A stretch of DNA of 64,000 nt from contig JAJPHZ010000039.1 in NCBI GenBank assembly GCA_021325025.1, positions 186,001 through 250,000 of the forward strand, given 5' to 3'. A program made the translations under genes and the position numbers. The stretch is from Pseudomonadota bacterium (GTDB lineage: Bacteria > Desulfobacterota > Binatia > Binatales > Binataceae). Shown here piece by piece: positions 26,055-36,055 of this stretch (position 1 is the first letter of the stretch; each line of letters opens with the position of its first letter). Under the pieces are notes generated by a model that made no database searches, had not been told where the DNA came from, and was given only the letters and a program-made list of their open reading frames with translations.

Positions 26055-26104
26055 CAAAAGCGGGATGGGCCGCCCGGAATTCCGGGCGGCCCATCCCGCT
26101 TTTG
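26055..26104. terminator. 50-bp perfect palindrome (bidirectional terminator)
   Basis: Bases 26055-26104 are their own reverse complement throughout, with centre AATT and A/T ends (CAAAAGCGGG ... CCCGCTTTTG). The A-tract, GC stem and T-tract make it a terminator in both directions. It lies 27 bases after the monooxygenase stop. Confidence 0.9.
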
Positions 26105-26114
26105 GGCGCAAGCA

Positions 26115-26155
26115 TGAGGGCGGGCGGCCGCGCGCCGCGCGGCCGCCCGCCCTCA
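26115..26155. terminator. 41-bp perfect inverted repeat downstream of clpA
   Basis: 20-base arms at 26115-26134 and 26136-26155 are exact complements around a single base. The arms are almost pure G/C and lack a T-tract. It starts just past the clpA stop and follows the 50-bp palindrome by 10 bases. Confidence 0.85.
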
Positions 26156-26160
26156 CCGCC

Positions 26161-28524
26161 TCACTTCTCCAACCCCGCAGACTCCCGTAGCGCTCCGGGC
26201 CCGCCCTGCGGCGTGCCCTCGGGCAGCCCCATGCCTTGGGGGTAGTCGAACTGCAGCTTGCCATCCACCGCGTCCACCGTCACATGTCCGCCACCCACCA
26301 GGCGGCCGAACAGAATCTCGTCGGCCAGCACGCGCGCGATTTCGGTTTCGATCAGCCGCGCCATCGGCCGCGCGCCAAAGCGCGGAACGTAGCCGTGCTC
26401 AGCCAGCCATCGGCGCGCCGCTTCGGTAAGCGACAGGTCCACCTTTTGCGCCGCCAGCCGTTCGCCCAGCTCGCCGATGAATTTGTCGACTACGCGTTCC
26501 ATCACCGCCGGAGTGAGCTGCGTAAACTCGACAATCGCCGACAGGCGATTGCGGAACTCGGGGCTGAACATGCGGTCGATCGCGTCCTTGGGAGTGCCGG
26601 AGCGATAATCCTTGCCGAAGCCGATCAAGGCGCGGGTCAGTTCGCCGGCCCCCGCATTGGTCGTCATCACCAGGATGACGTTGCGGAAATCGGCCTTGCG
26701 TCCGTTATTGTCGACCAGGGAGGCGTGATCCATCACCTGGAGCAGGATGTTGAACAGGTCGGGATGGGCCTTTTCGATTTCGTCGAGCAGCAGCACGCAG
26801 TGCGGCGTGCGGTTGATCGCGTCGGTGAGCAGACCGCCCTGATCGAAGCCGACATAGCCCGGCGGCGCGCCAATCAGCCGCGACACGGTGTGGCGCTCCA
26901 TGTATTCGCTCATGTCGAAGCGCAGGAACTCAACGCCCATCACCTTGGCAAGCTGACGCGCCACCTCGGTCTTGCCCACGCCGGTCGGACCGGCGAACAT
27001 GAAGGCGCCCACCGGGCGGTCGGGATGCGACAGGCCGCTGCGCGACATCCGGATGGCGCGCGCCACCGCTTCGATCGCATGGTCCTGGCCGTAGACCACC
27101 TTCTTGAGTTCCTCTTCGAGAGTCTCCAGCTTGACCCGGTCGGAGGCTGACACGGTGCGTTCGGGGATCTTGGCGATGCGCGCCACGACGCGTTCGATCG
27201 CCCTGGTATCGACCACTGCAACTTCGCCCTCGGCAGCGCCCAGCCGTGCGCCCACGCCCGCTTCGTCCATCACGTCGATCGCCTTGTCGGGCAGGTAGCG
27301 GTCGTTGATGTAGCGCGCGGACAACTCGACCGCCAGCTCCAGTGCCTGGTCGGTGTAGGTGACGTTATGATGCTTTTCGTAGTAGCCCTTGAGCCCGGCC
27401 AGGATCTGGCGCGCTTCCTCGCGGGAGGGCTCGAGCACGTCGATGCGCTGGAAGCGGCGCGCCAGCGCCTTGTCGCGATCGAAGGAGCGCTTGTACTCCT
27501 GATAGGTGGTCGAGCCGATGCAGCGCAACTCGCCCGAGGCCAGCGAGGGCTTGAGCAGGTTGGAGGCGTCCATCGTACTGCCCGACGCGGCGCCTGCTCC
27601 GACGATGGTGTGAATCTCGTCGATGAACAGGATGCGCTTGGGATTGCCGACCACGGCCTTGAGCACGCCCTTGAGGCGCTGCTCGAAATCGCCGCGATAG
27701 CGCGTGCCGGCCAACACCGCGCCCATGTCCAGCGCGTAAATTTCGCAGTCGCGAATCGGCGCCGGCACCTCGCCCTTGTGAATCGCCAGCGCCAGTCCCT
27801 CGACGATGGCGGTTTTGCCGACGCCGGCCTCACCGACGAAGATCGGATTGTTCTTGCGCCGGCGCAGCAGGACGTGGATTGCACGTTCCAGCTCGTTCTT
27901 GCGTCCCACCAGGGGGTCGATCAGTCCCTTGGCTGCCTTCTCATTGAGATTGATCGCGTAGGTTTGCAGCGCCTTGGCGGGCGATTGCTTGCGTCCCGGC
28001 CCGCGCTCTTCGCCTTCCTCCTCTTCGGCCTCGGCGCCATCTTCGGGCGCCGCCTTTTCCTCATCGTCGGCATCGACTTTCGACACGCCGTGCGAGATGT
28101 AGTTGACCACATCGAAACGGGTCACTTCCTCTTCCTGCAAGAAGTAGACGGCGTATGAGTCGGGTTCGGCGAACATCGCGACCAGCACGTTGCCGCCGTT
28201 GATTTCATGGCGCCCCGCCGATTGCACGTGCGCGGCGGCGCGCTGGAGCACGCGCTGCACGCCCAGCGCGTAGCGCGGCGACACCTGGCCGTGGCCGGGT
28301 ACGCGCTCGATCTTCTCGTCGAGAAACTTGACCAGGCGCTTGCGCAGCCGTGCCAGGTCGGCGCCGCAATGGCGCAGGATGTTGCTGGCGGTGGCGTCGT
28401 GGAGCATCGCGTAGAGCAGATGCTCCAGGCAGACGTACTCATGGCGGCGGTTGGCCGCCTCGGTCATTGCAAGCTGCAGCGTGACCTGCAATTCGCGGCT
28501 GATCATCACGCCGGAGGATGGCAT
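26161..28524 (-). CDS. clpA: ATP-dependent Clp protease ATP-binding subunit ClpA
   Basis: Hexameric AAA+ unfoldase that feeds substrates into ClpP. The 787-residue protein has the Clp N-domain (residues 1-145) and an acidic linker (160-190, [19 protein letters not shown]). AAA module 1 has Walker [14 protein letters not shown] and Walker [18 protein letters not shown] module 2 has [13 protein letters not shown] and [13 protein letters not shown]. There is no ClpB-type coiled-coil insertion. It follows clpS by 49 bases, the usual N-end-rule pair. A second in-frame ATG at 28506 is an alternative start. The acidic linker is longer than in E. coli. Confidence 0.96.
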   Translation of the reverse strand: MPSSGVMISRELQVTLQLAMTEAANRRHEYVCLEHLLYAMLHDATASNILRHCGADLARLRKRLVKFLDEKIERVPGHGQVSPRYALGVQRVLQRAAAHVQSAGRHEINGGNVLVAMFAEPDSYAVYFLQEEEVTRFDVVNYISHGVSKVDADDEEKAAPEDGAEAEEEEGEERGPGRKQSPAKALQTYAINLNEKAAKGLIDPLVGRKNELERAIHVLLRRRKNNPIFVGEAGVGKTAIVEGLALAIHKGEVPAPIRDCEIYALDMGAVLAGTRYRGDFEQRLKGVLKAVVGNPKRILFIDEIHTIVGAGAASGSTMDASNLLKPSLASGELRCIGSTTYQEYKRSFDRDKALARRFQRIDVLEPSREEARQILAGLKGYYEKHHNVTYTDQALELAVELSARYINDRYLPDKAIDVMDEAGVGARLGAAEGEVAVVDTRAIERVVARIAKIPERTVSASDRVKLETLEEELKKVVYGQDHAIEAVARAIRMSRSGLSHPDRPVGAFMFAGPTGVGKTEVARQLAKVMGVEFLRFDMSEYMERHTVSRLIGAPPGYVGFDQGGLLTDAINRTPHCVLLLDEIEKAHPDLFNILLQVMDHASLVDNNGRKADFRNVILVMTTNAGAGELTRALIGFGKDYRSGTPKDAIDRMFSPEFRNRLSAIVEFTQLTPAVMERVVDKFIGELGERLAAQKVDLSLTEAARRWLAEHGYVPRFGARPMARLIETEIARVLADEILFGRLVGGGHVTVDAVDGKLQFDYPQGMGLPEGTPQGGPGALRESAGLEK

Positions 28525-28573
28525 AGCTGATTTATCGCGGCTGGCGCCGGGCCCGGGGGCCTGCGCGCTGCCT

Positions 28574-28915
28574 TCACTCCTTCTCCATTGTACACTTCAG
28601 CGGGAACTGGTGCTCGCGGGCCAGTTCGTCCACCGTGCGGACCTTGGTTTCAGCGATTTCGAACGGATAAATCCCCGCTATCCCCATGCCATTTTGATGG
28701 ACGTGAAGCATGATTCGGGTCGCTTCCGCGTGCGGCTTGTGAAAGACTAGCTTGAGCAGTTCGACGACGAACTCCATCGGGGTGTAATCGTCATTGAGCA
28801 GAATAACCTTGTACATGGACGGCCGTTTGGTTTTGGTCTGCGTGCGCCGCTCGACTACCACGTCTTCCTGGCCCGAGCCGCCGCCATTGCCGCGATTGTT
28901 CTTTTCCGCTGCCAT
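28574..28915 (-). CDS. clpS: ClpS adaptor protein
   Basis: Adaptor that binds N-degrons and delivers them to ClpA. 113 residues, with a flexible N-terminal tail (residues 1-35) and the folded core starting [20 protein letters not shown]. The two Asp of NDD and the histidine of MLHVHQNG form the N-degron pocket. The core ends in [14 protein letters not shown]. Upstream of clpA on the same strand. The divergent acetyltransferase gene begins 86 bases away. Confidence 0.96.
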   Translation of the reverse strand: MAAEKNNRGNGGGSGQEDVVVERRTQTKTKRPSMYKVILLNDDYTPMEFVVELLKLVFHKPHAEATRIMLHVHQNGMGIAGIYPFEIAETKVRTVDELAREHQFPLKCTMEKE

Positions 28916-29001
28916 CGTAAGGTCCCGCCCCGCTTAAGACTCCTGGTCAAAACAATAGCAGATGGCATCCCCGGTCAGTAGAGCATAGGCAGGCCGCCGA
29001 C

Positions 29002-30186
29002 GTGAAAGCCGAAGTCCTCTCAGGCATCGCCAAAATCCCCCGCGCGCAATGGAACGCGCTGCTGGCGCCCGAGGATACCCCATTTCTTGACTGGGATTGG
29101 CTTTACGCGCTGGAACAATCGCGCAGCGCGGCGCCCGACAGCGGATGGGGGCCGCATCATCTCGTGGTGCGCGACGACGCCGGTGAATTGGCCGCCGCCT
29201 GCCCCGTTTACCTCAAGAGCCACAGCATGGGCGAGTTTGTCTTCGACCACGGATGGGCCGAGGCGGCCGAGCGCGCGGGGCTGCGCTATTTTCCCAAGCT
29301 GCTGGTCGGCGTGCCGTTCACCCCCCATACCGGGCGGCGCTTTTTGGTCCGCCCCGGCCTTGACCGCGCCGCGATGGTCGAGGCGCTGGGCCATGCGCTG
29401 GTGTCCTTGTGCAGTCAGAACCGCCTGTCCTCGGTGCACGTCAATTTCTGCACCGAGGAGGAGGCCGCGGTGTTGTCGCGGCTGCAATTCATGGAACGGC
29501 TCGGCTATCAGTACCATTGGCGCAACGCGGGCTACGCCAGCTTCGAGGACTATCTTGCTCACCTCAAGAGCAAGCGGCGTTACGCCGTGCGCCATGAGCG
29601 CGCCGCGCTGGAGCAGCAGCAAATCGCGATTCGGGTGTTTGCCGGCGAGGAGATTGCCGATGAGTTGCTGGCCGCGATGTATGCCATCTACCGCTCCACG
29701 ATCGACAAGCTTTACTGGGGGCGCCAATACCTGACGGCGAAATTCTTCGAACTGATGCGCCCCTTCAAGCGCCATCTGTGCCTGGTGTGCGCGTTCAAGG
29801 GCGACAAGCTGATCGCCGCCACCTTCAATTTGCAAAAGGCCGGCGTGATGTACGGGCGCTACTGGGGCGCGCTGCGCGAGCACCGGTTCCTGCACTTCAA
29901 CGTCTGTTATTATGCCGCCATCGAGCATTGCATCCGCGCCGGCCATCGGCGCTTCGAGCCCGGCGCGGGCGGCGAGTACAAATGGCTGCGTGGTTTCGAT
30001 CCGGCCTTAACCCGCAGCATGCACTTCATCGCGCATCAGGGGTTGCGCAAGGCAGTGCACTCATTCCTGGTCCGCGAGCGGCGGCAGGTCCAGAGGTGGA
30101 TCGAGGTCGGACACGAGCACAGTCAGCTCAAGGCACCGCCGCCGTCCAACGTGGAACAAGAGCCCGGCGGCGAGCCCGAAGCCTGA
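29002..30186 (+). CDS. FemAB-like GNAT family protein (DUF482/peptidogalycan type)
   Basis: 394-residue cytosolic protein with a doubled GNAT fold. Landmarks match the DUF482 group: TPFLDWDWLYALEQS at the start, DHGWAEAAERAG, KLLVGVPFTPHTGRRFL, LKSKRRYAVRHERA, KLYWGRQYLTAKFF and the C-terminal FEPGAGGEYKWLRGF. It is thought to transfer an acyl or aminoacyl group, but no substrate is established for the family. The start is a GTG. Pro/Glu-rich C-terminal tail. Divergent from clpS. Confidence 0.87.
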   Translation: MKAEVLSGIAKIPRAQWNALLAPEDTPFLDWDWLYALEQSRSAAPDSGWGPHHLVVRDDAGELAAACPVYLKSHSMGEFVFDHGWAEAAERAGLRYFPKLLVGVPFTPHTGRRFLVRPGLDRAAMVEALGHALVSLCSQNRLSSVHVNFCTEEEAAVLSRLQFMERLGYQYHWRNAGYASFEDYLAHLKSKRRYAVRHERAALEQQQIAIRVFAGEEIADELLAAMYAIYRSTIDKLYWGRQYLTAKFFELMRPFKRHLCLVCAFKGDKLIAATFNLQKAGVMYGRYWGALREHRFLHFNVCYYAAIEHCIRAGHRRFEPGAGGEYKWLRGFDPALTRSMHFIAHQGLRKAVHSFLVRERRQVQRWIEVGHEHSQLKAPPPSNVEQEPGGEPEA

Positions 30187-30372
30187 ACGCCGAGGTCGTC
30201 CGGGGCGCACAGTCAGCCAGGAACCGCGGTTCGACTTCCGCCACTGCCGGTGCGCGCAGGCACGAATTTGCTGGCGCCAACTTGTCCCTGCGGCCTCTCG
30301 TGCCGCTGCGGACTATTCTCGTCGGTGTATCGGCGGAGCGCGCGCCAGGCGGGGCGCCCCTGCCGGCCGACA

Positions 30373-31655
30373 TCACTGCAGGATCTTTTGCAGGCCGGCG
30401 GGAGAGCCGTAGCGGCTGACATCCCAGAAGTTCTTTGGCACCTGCTGATTGATTTGAAAAATGTCCTTGCCTACCAGGGCGTAACTGGGGTGACCGTTCT
30501 GGAAGTCGATCATCCAGTTGACGCCCCTGATATTGGGTACGAATCCGCCTTCCGGCACCGGTTCCGGCGATTCCAGAAAAGCCAGTACCTTCCAGAACTT
30601 GTTGTTCTGATCGTACAGGTCCTCCCACATCACCTTCCAGGTGCGCGGATCGGCGTATATCCTGCGCGTCGCGTAGCAGTACCCTGCACTGAGACTCGGC
30701 ACGCGGCTGACATCGATAATCAGTGCGTTAAATACCTGCCATTTGCCCACCACCGGTTTGGGGAAGAAGATCGGTGGAAAGTGGTAAACTGCGCGCGGTT
30801 GCCCGGTGTGGGCCGGAACATCAGAATTTTCCTTTCGCCCAGGAACCTGGCCTGGAACCATCCCACGGGTAGCGGAATTCCGGCGTAGATGTCGTCGCCG
30901 ACATAATCGCTGCCCGCGTACGGCGCGCAACGTGCACTGCTGGAGAGCCGCAGCGCCCTGCGCAGCGAAGGCAGGAACACGTAGAATTCCGGGACCTTCT
31001 GCGGGTCGTCGTAGATCAACTCCAGGGGGCTGGTGTATTTGGACTGTTCGGGTTCCTCCAGTTCGTCATAGTAGCTGGAGAAGTAGCCGGGCATCTCCGC
31101 GGCATGGCCCGGAAACCCCGGATCGGTCATGTGCGTGAACTGCAGGAAGACCTGGTAGGAGAGATTTTTATAAACGCTGAGGTAGCGGTCGACCTCGTAA
31201 CCGTCGCTCTCGTAGTGAGCGACAGACCCTCCATAATGATAGTAGAGGTTGTAGAGGATTTTATATGCTTTTTCAGGACCTGAGTAATCGGGAAATGGAG
31301 TTCGGGCATGGTATCCCTCTAATGTATATCCGCCTGTACCGAGTTTGACGAGTTTGGTCTGGTTTTTGTATTTCTCGCTCGCCTCCCACCATGATGCGGG
31401 CAATGGATAGTCAACCAACGGTCCAACCTCCATTACCGCGTCGGCCGGCACCCTGAAGACGATGGTGCCGGACAGGATCGTTTGAAGACCCTGCGGCATG
31501 AAGTCCTTGTATTGTTGCCAGTTCTGCGGAGTGATTTTGGTTCCCGCCGGGATGGTGTGTTGTGCGGCCCGCGCGGAGGCTACCGTCAGGCACAAGCCGA
31601 GCCCGCGGCGCCACCCGGCATGACGTGCGATTGCGCCGCGGCAGTTGCCGGGCAA
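30373..31655 (-). pseudogene. DUF1329 family protein with a frameshift (second copy)
   Basis: The frame from 31655 covers a signal-like leader (LGLCLTVASARAAQ) and the core with YVFLPSLRRALRLSSSARC, then LGERKILMFRPT. Near 30780-30800 the reading shifts by one base. The rest continues in another frame (HFPPIFFPKPVVGKWQ, then SAGYCYATRRIYADPRTW) to a stop at 30373. Joined, the two pieces give a full-length family member of ~425 residues. No ATG or ribosome binding site is seen at the 5' end; only a TTG at 31655 is available, so the N-terminus may also be damaged. Could be a real lesion or a sequencing error. Confidence 0.8.
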
Positions 31656-31715
31656 ACAAAGGTGAATTTTGTGACTGGGGAAATCGTCAAACCGGCAAAA
31701 AGAGGAGAGACGGCC

Positions 31716-31952
31716 ATGTCGAGGCGAATTTTATCCGTGCTGGTCGCCGCGATGCTGGCGGTGACGACGGCGGCGCCGGTTTTTGCGGCCCCCGCGCACC
31801 TCAAACACAAGCCCATCCGCACCGGCGCCAAGCAGATGCAGATGGCGGCCAACAGTTCCGTTTCCAAGACCCGGCACCAAAAATCCAGCGCCAAGACCTC
31901 AACGCATCAGACCAAGGCGGGTTCGGCCCAGACCACGAAACGGAAGAAATAG
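31716..31952 (+). CDS. Small basic exported protein
   Basis: 78 residues from an ATG with AGAGGAGAG upstream. It has a clean signal peptide (MSRRILSVLVAAMLAVTTAA, cleavage after VFAA). The mature ~53 residues are rich in Lys, Thr, Ser and Gln with a repetitive feel (KTRHQKSSAKTSTHQTKAGS) and end TTKRKK. It is probably disordered and strongly cationic in the periplasm. I do not recognise the family. Confidence 0.65.
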   Translation: MSRRILSVLVAAMLAVTTAAPVFAAPAHLKHKPIRTGAKQMQMAANSSVSKTRHQKSSAKTSTHQTKAGSAQTTKRKK

Positions 31953-32290
31953 TATAAATCGCGCGCCTTCGCTCAGCGCCAAGGGTCTGAGTTCTCGCGC
32001 GACGCCGCGCCGCGGTCGCAACGTGGCAGCAGGTGGGATGGTCTTTGACGCTAATTTAGCCGCCTGAGTGTTCGCCGGTGCAACCCCGGCTCCAGTGTCA
32101 GCGCCGGCCGCTCATCCCCGACACGACAAAGGGAAACCCGGGCAGGAGCCGGTGGCCTGATTGGCCACCTCACCGTCATCGTTTTCCTGACACGCCGCGG
32201 CCTCTCCAGGCCACGCCCGGGACCAAAGCTTGCGACCGTGAGCGACCGCAGCGAAGTGCCATGGGTTGCCGGAGCTTCGTCCGCAGCCCG
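31953..32290. other. Gap between convergent genes with one hairpin
   Basis: 338 bases between the small basic protein and the protoglobin gene, which converge. Apart from the hairpin at 32151-32169 I see nothing specific. Confidence 0.4.
32151..32169. terminator. Terminator-like hairpin
   Basis: GGTGGCC (32151-32157) and GGCCACC (32163-32169) pair around TGATT between the convergent small-protein and protoglobin genes. A short T-tract follows only 16 bases later on the plus strand, so intrinsic termination is uncertain. Confidence 0.5.
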
Positions 32291-32884
32291 CTAAAAGTCC
32301 CCCTCTTTGACATAGGGGCGGCACCACAGGATCGCTTGCAGCAGCACGGCCTTGCTCCACGCGGCATGCATTGCCTCCACTTGCGCGGGCGCGTGCCCTT
32401 TTTTTGCCAAAAAAGGTTTCATCGTAACGGAAATCGGCATGACCAGTGCCAGCATGTGGCGCATCGGGACGTGCGGCACCGCGCAAACGCCGTCCGTCCG
32501 GTTCTTGCCCGAGCGATGGTGGCGGCGGCCGATCTCATCCTGCCAGGCAAGCCAGGCCTCGTTGTAATCGGCCCGGCAAGTGTCCAGGATCCACTGCCCG
32601 AAACGCTTGCGTACCGCGTCAAGATACGGTTTGACCGGTTGACCCGTGGCCGGATCGCTGAAATAGGCAAGCAGATGCGGCGTGCTGCCTACGAACCCGT
32701 ACCAGACGTCGAGGATCGCTTCGAGCTGATCCTTGACGACCTCATGAGCCATCCGCAGCGCGGCGGCATCGTCGTCGCCGAAGAGCAGGGACGCCTTGAG
32801 GTCGGCAAGATCCTCAAGACTCAGCGGTGAGGCGGGCAGCGCCGCATCGCCGAGCCGGTAACCTGGAATGGAAACGGACGTCAT
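32291..32884 (-). CDS. Single-domain protoglobin
   Basis: 197-residue haem protein of the globin-coupled-sensor/protoglobin family with no output domain attached. The start is fixed by GGAGGCTCC 5-12 bases upstream of the ATG. Key segments are VVKDQLEAILDVWYGFVGS, LAWQDEIGRRHHRSGKN (His122 is the likely proximal haem ligand), and VPHVPMRHMLALVMPI. It probably binds O2, CO or NO. It is divergent from a MarR regulator whose C-terminus carries four cysteines, with palindromic sequence between them, suggesting gas- or redox-controlled expression. Confidence 0.88.
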   Translation of the reverse strand: MTSVSIPGYRLGDAALPASPLSLEDLADLKASLLFGDDDAAALRMAHEVVKDQLEAILDVWYGFVGSTPHLLAYFSDPATGQPVKPYLDAVRKRFGQWILDTCRADYNEAWLAWQDEIGRRHHRSGKNRTDGVCAVPHVPMRHMLALVMPISVTMKPFLAKKGHAPAQVEAMHAAWSKAVLLQAILWCRPYVKEGDF

Positions 32885-32910
32885 GCTTGGAGCCTCCGAT
32901 TGGAAAATTC

Positions 32911-32969
32911 GATTGCTAGTAGCTACTATATGGAAGGCGGTCTTGTCAAGATGGTTTCGAGTAGCAATC
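32911..32969. promoter_or_regulatory. Palindromic operator candidates between protoglobin and marR
   Basis: TAGTAGCTACTA at 32917-32928 is a perfect 12-bp palindrome. In addition GATTGCTA (32911-32918) and TAGCAATC (32962-32969) are exact inverted copies flanking the start region. The short divergent gap and MarR neighbour make these plausible autoregulatory sites. Confidence 0.55.
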
Positions 32970-33547
32970 ATATCGGCTGGCCAAGCGCGCTTGAAGGCGC
33001 CCATCTGATCGAACGCCTGGCGCGGTTGGTGCGCATGGGCGAACAGGGCGCCGGGCTCAATCCGGCGCAATGGGAGGCGCTCAGGTACCTGGCGCGCGCC
33101 AATCGCTTTTCCCGAACTCCGGCGGCGCTTGCCGATTATGTGGCGTCCACCCGCGGCACCATCTCGCGTACGCTGGCGTCCCTGGAGGCCAAGGGCTATG
33201 TGCGGCGCGAGGCCAATGCCCGCGACGGCCGGTCGGTGGAGTTTGTGCTGACGAAAAATGCCCTCCAAGCGCTCAAGCGCGATCCTCTCCTCGTCCTGGC
33301 CAAGGATATCGAACAGGCCAACGGCGGCAGCCTTGCAGCGGTGCTGGAAGGCCTGCGCAAGACCCTCAGGGCCGCGCTCGCCCGCAACCAGAGCCGGGCT
33401 TTTGGAGTATGTGCCTCGTGCCGGCATTTCCGGCGCAATCTTCGGCCCGGCTCCGCGATGCCGCATCAGTGCGCCCTGCTCGACGAACCGCTGTCGGAGG
33501 CTGACAGCCGGCGCATCTGCGTCGAGCAGGAACCCCACGCCGCCTAG
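32951..33547 (+). CDS. MarR-family regulator with a four-cysteine C-terminal tail
   Basis: The start at 32951 is preceded by GGAAGGCGG; ATG 32930 and TTG 32900 are in-frame alternatives, but these would overlap the palindrome. Residues ~12-112 are a winged helix (LNPAQWEALRYLARA, then PAALADYVASTRGTISRTLA and the wing REANARDGRSVEF). Residues 150-198 add Cys154, Cys157, Cys174 and Cys190 (C-x2-C-x16-C-x15-C), a pattern suited to a zinc site or iron-sulfur cluster. It probably represses itself and the divergent protoglobin gene and senses redox state or NO through the cluster. The ligand assignment is inference. Confidence 0.87.
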   Translation: MVSSSNHIGWPSALEGAHLIERLARLVRMGEQGAGLNPAQWEALRYLARANRFSRTPAALADYVASTRGTISRTLASLEAKGYVRREANARDGRSVEFVLTKNALQALKRDPLLVLAKDIEQANGGSLAAVLEGLRKTLRAALARNQSRAFGVCASCRHFRRNLRPGSAMPHQCALLDEPLSEADSRRICVEQEPHAA

Positions 33548-33629
33548 CGGGCGTTGAGAAAGTTGGATTCCGGAGTTTACCAAGCAGGTGGTGCTCAACA
33601 CCCTGTATTAGAACTGGCTTCCTTAATCT

Positions 33630-33648
33630 TCTCTCCCTCTGGGAGAGA
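33630..33648. repeat. REP-like hairpin after the marR gene
   Basis: TCTCTCCC (33630-33637), loop TCT, GGGAGAGA (33641-33648), followed by another purine-rich run AGAGAGAGGGAG. The shape resembles dispersed CTCTCCC/GGGAGAG intergenic repeats common in proteobacteria. May also act as terminator for marR. Confidence 0.45.
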
Positions 33649-33841
33649 TAAGAGAGAGGGAGCAGGCTGTGAAAATCCTTTTTCAACAGCGCGCTAGGCC
33701 GAATCGGCATCGCGGAACATACAAGCGCTCGCGCAGCGCCAGCCGCCGGCCCATGCCGGCTTCCGTCACGCTGGTAAATGTTGGCGACTGCAAAACATCA
33801 CAGTTAAGATTTATTCCAATTCAATAAAGGAAGTTGCAACT

Positions 33842-35044
33842 GTGAAATCATCGCCGCCGTTAATCGCTATTTCTATGAGGTGGTGGCTGTTTGCAGCTCT
33901 TTTTGGGATGGCTGCTGCGCTGACCGGGATTGCAGCATGCGGCCCTACCAACGGGTTGCCCGAGCTTAACGGCGAGTATGCCTATGTCGCCAACGCCGCC
34001 GATGGCTCGATCTCGGTGTTTTCGGTCAACAATGGAACCGGCAAGCTAACCCTGATCCAGCAGATTCCCGTCAAACCCACCTTCCGCGTCTTCGGCCTCG
34101 CCCTGCACTGGTCCAACGAGTTTTTGTACGCGACCATCGATGACGCCAGCGAGGTGGAAGAGTTCGACATCGGTGATGGGGCCTACTCGGGGCAAATCTT
34201 CGCCCACAACGGGCCATACGCGGCCCACAATGGACCGCGCGCGGTGGCGCTTAACCCCAAGGGAACCTATCTGTACGCGACTAATTACGGCGGTGAGGCG
34301 CACGATGTGTCGCAGTACACGGTCGACCAGTCCTCCGGCGTGTTGACCGCCAACGGCACCGCGCCGGCGGGAAACAGGCCCTTTGGCATTGCCGTCGATC
34401 CCGGCGGCAACTGTGTCTATGTCGCCAACACCGGCGACCCCAGTCTTTCAGTCTACGGCATCACCAGCAACGGCACGTTGTCGGCCGGTGCCAAGGTCAG
34501 CATCGGGGCCTTCAGCGAAGGTCCGGGACCGGAGTTGGTCGCGGTTCAGAACAATCCGGGCCTGGACAGCCGGGGCCAAAGCGTTTACGTAACCGATGAT
34601 AACCTCGGCGTTGTTCATCAATTGCCGGTAGTTTCCGGATTAATCGGCATCAGATGCAATCCCTCCGCCGAAACCACGGACATCTCTGCCAAGGGTGCAG
34701 CCTTCGGCATCGCCCTGCATCCCAAGGGCACGTTTCTCTACACCGGCAACAGTTCTTCGAACTCGATTTCGATTTTCTATGTGAATTCCAAGGGGCAGTT
34801 GACGCTGCTGGCCCTGGAAGCCGTTAACCTGAACGACGTTCTGAGCATCGCCATCGATCGGCAGGGCAAATTCCTGTACGCGGCCAATTACGGCGATTCC
34901 ACGCTCGCCGAGTTCGCGATCAACCAGCTTAACGGGTTGTTGGTCCCGATCGGCAAGGTTGCCACCGAAAATCCGGCCGTCACCAGCGGCCCGGTGACGA
35001 TCGTCACAACCGTCGGCCCGCAGTCGGTGATTCACAAGCTGTAG
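33842..35044 (+). CDS. Beta-propeller lipoprotein (lactonase-like fold)
   Basis: 400 residues from a GTG with AAGGAAG 7 bases upstream. The N-terminus has a signal with lipobox-like LTGIAAC, so Cys32 or 33 is probably lipidated. The rest consists of about seven repeats of a YVYVAN-type blade motif (YAYVANAADGSISVFSVN, YLYATNYGG, CVYVANTGDPSLSVYGI, FLYTGNSSSNSISIF, FLYAANYGDSTLAEFAIN), typical of 6-phosphogluconolactonase-like propellers. No catalytic assignment is possible; many such proteins are surface binding proteins. Single-gene unit. Confidence 0.85.
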   Translation: MKSSPPLIAISMRWWLFAALFGMAAALTGIAACGPTNGLPELNGEYAYVANAADGSISVFSVNNGTGKLTLIQQIPVKPTFRVFGLALHWSNEFLYATIDDASEVEEFDIGDGAYSGQIFAHNGPYAAHNGPRAVALNPKGTYLYATNYGGEAHDVSQYTVDQSSGVLTANGTAPAGNRPFGIAVDPGGNCVYVANTGDPSLSVYGITSNGTLSAGAKVSIGAFSEGPGPELVAVQNNPGLDSRGQSVYVTDDNLGVVHQLPVVSGLIGIRCNPSAETTDISAKGAAFGIALHPKGTFLYTGNSSSNSISIFYVNSKGQLTLLALEAVNLNDVLSIAIDRQGKFLYAANYGDSTLAEFAINQLNGLLVPIGKVATENPAVTSGPVTIVTTVGPQSVIHKL

Positions 35045-35113
35045 CGCAGCACCGCTTGACAGCCGCCGTGCCCGCTTCTTAACGTGCCGCGCAGGCATCA
35101 GGGAGGACTGACG

Positions 35114-36055
35114 ATGGCTAAGCAGCGTTTGGCGGGCAAGGTTGCGATCGTAACCGGGTCGGGACAGGGCATCGGGCGCGAGGAAGCGTTGTTGCTGGCG
35201 AAGGAAGGCGCCGCGGTTGTGATCAACGACATCGGCCATGAGCGCGAAACGCGCGAACCCACCGCCAATCGCACCGTGGCCGAAATTCGCGCCGCCGGTG
35301 GCAGGGCGGTGGCCGATACCTCCAACGGTTCCACGGTCGAGGGCGCCGCGCACATCGTCAACACCGCGGTCAGCGAATTCGGACGCCTCGATATCCTGAT
35401 CAACAACGCCGGTCTGGCGCGCCCGGAAGAATTGGAGCACATGACCGAGCAGCAATGGGACTTCGTTCAGGCCAACAACCTCAAGAACACGTTCCTGATG
35501 ATCAAGCATGCGATTCCCCACTTCAAACGCCAGCGCGCCGGCGCGATCGTCAACACCGGCTCGGAATCCGGGCTGGGGCATCCGACGATGGCGAACTACT
35601 CGGCGGCCAAGGAGGGTGTGGCCGGACTGACCCGCGCCGCGGCGCGCGAGTTGGGCCGCTTCGGTATCCGATGCAACATGATCCGGCCGCGCGCGGGCTC
35701 GGTCGGGGCGCAGCGCTTTTCCGGCCGGGTATCGAAATGGCAGCCGCTGATGGACGCGCTGGGCCGCTACTGGCTGGGCGATCGCGGGCACATCAAGTCG
35801 CTGGCGGGTCCCGACCGGGTCGCGCCATTAGTGGTGTGGCTATGCACCGACGCGGCCGCCAACGTCAACGGCCGCACCTTCTTTGTCGGCAACGACGACG
35901 TCGCTCTGTTCTCGGAACCCGAAGCCATCCGCACCCTGACGCGTCCGGGCGGATGGGACCTCGATTCGCTCGACGCGCTCGCCCCTGAGCGCCTGACCTT
36001 CGATCTGACCAACCTGTTCCTGCTGAAGGACTCGATCGGCGACCGCGAGCTGTAG
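35114..36055 (+). CDS. Short-chain dehydrogenase/reductase
   Basis: 313 residues from the ATG at 35114, set by GGGAGGA upstream (35084 lacks one). NAD(P)-binding GSGQGIG follows AIVTG near residue 15, [15 protein letters not shown] near 105, the catalytic serine in [11 protein letters not shown] and Tyr/Lys in NYSAAKEG. It is longer than the ~250-residue norm because of a C-terminal extension ([18 protein letters not shown]). The NDIG sequence after strand 2 suggests NAD(H) preference. Substrate is unknown; similar enzymes are common in lipid and steroid catabolism. Confidence 0.87.
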   Translation: MAKQRLAGKVAIVTGSGQGIGREEALLLAKEGAAVVINDIGHERETREPTANRTVAEIRAAGGRAVADTSNGSTVEGAAHIVNTAVSEFGRLDILINNAGLARPEELEHMTEQQWDFVQANNLKNTFLMIKHAIPHFKRQRAGAIVNTGSESGLGHPTMANYSAAKEGVAGLTRAAARELGRFGIRCNMIRPRAGSVGAQRFSGRVSKWQPLMDALGRYWLGDRGHIKSLAGPDRVAPLVVWLCTDAAANVNGRTFFVGNDDVALFSEPEAIRTLTRPGGWDLDSLDALAPERLTFDLTNLFLLKDSIGDREL

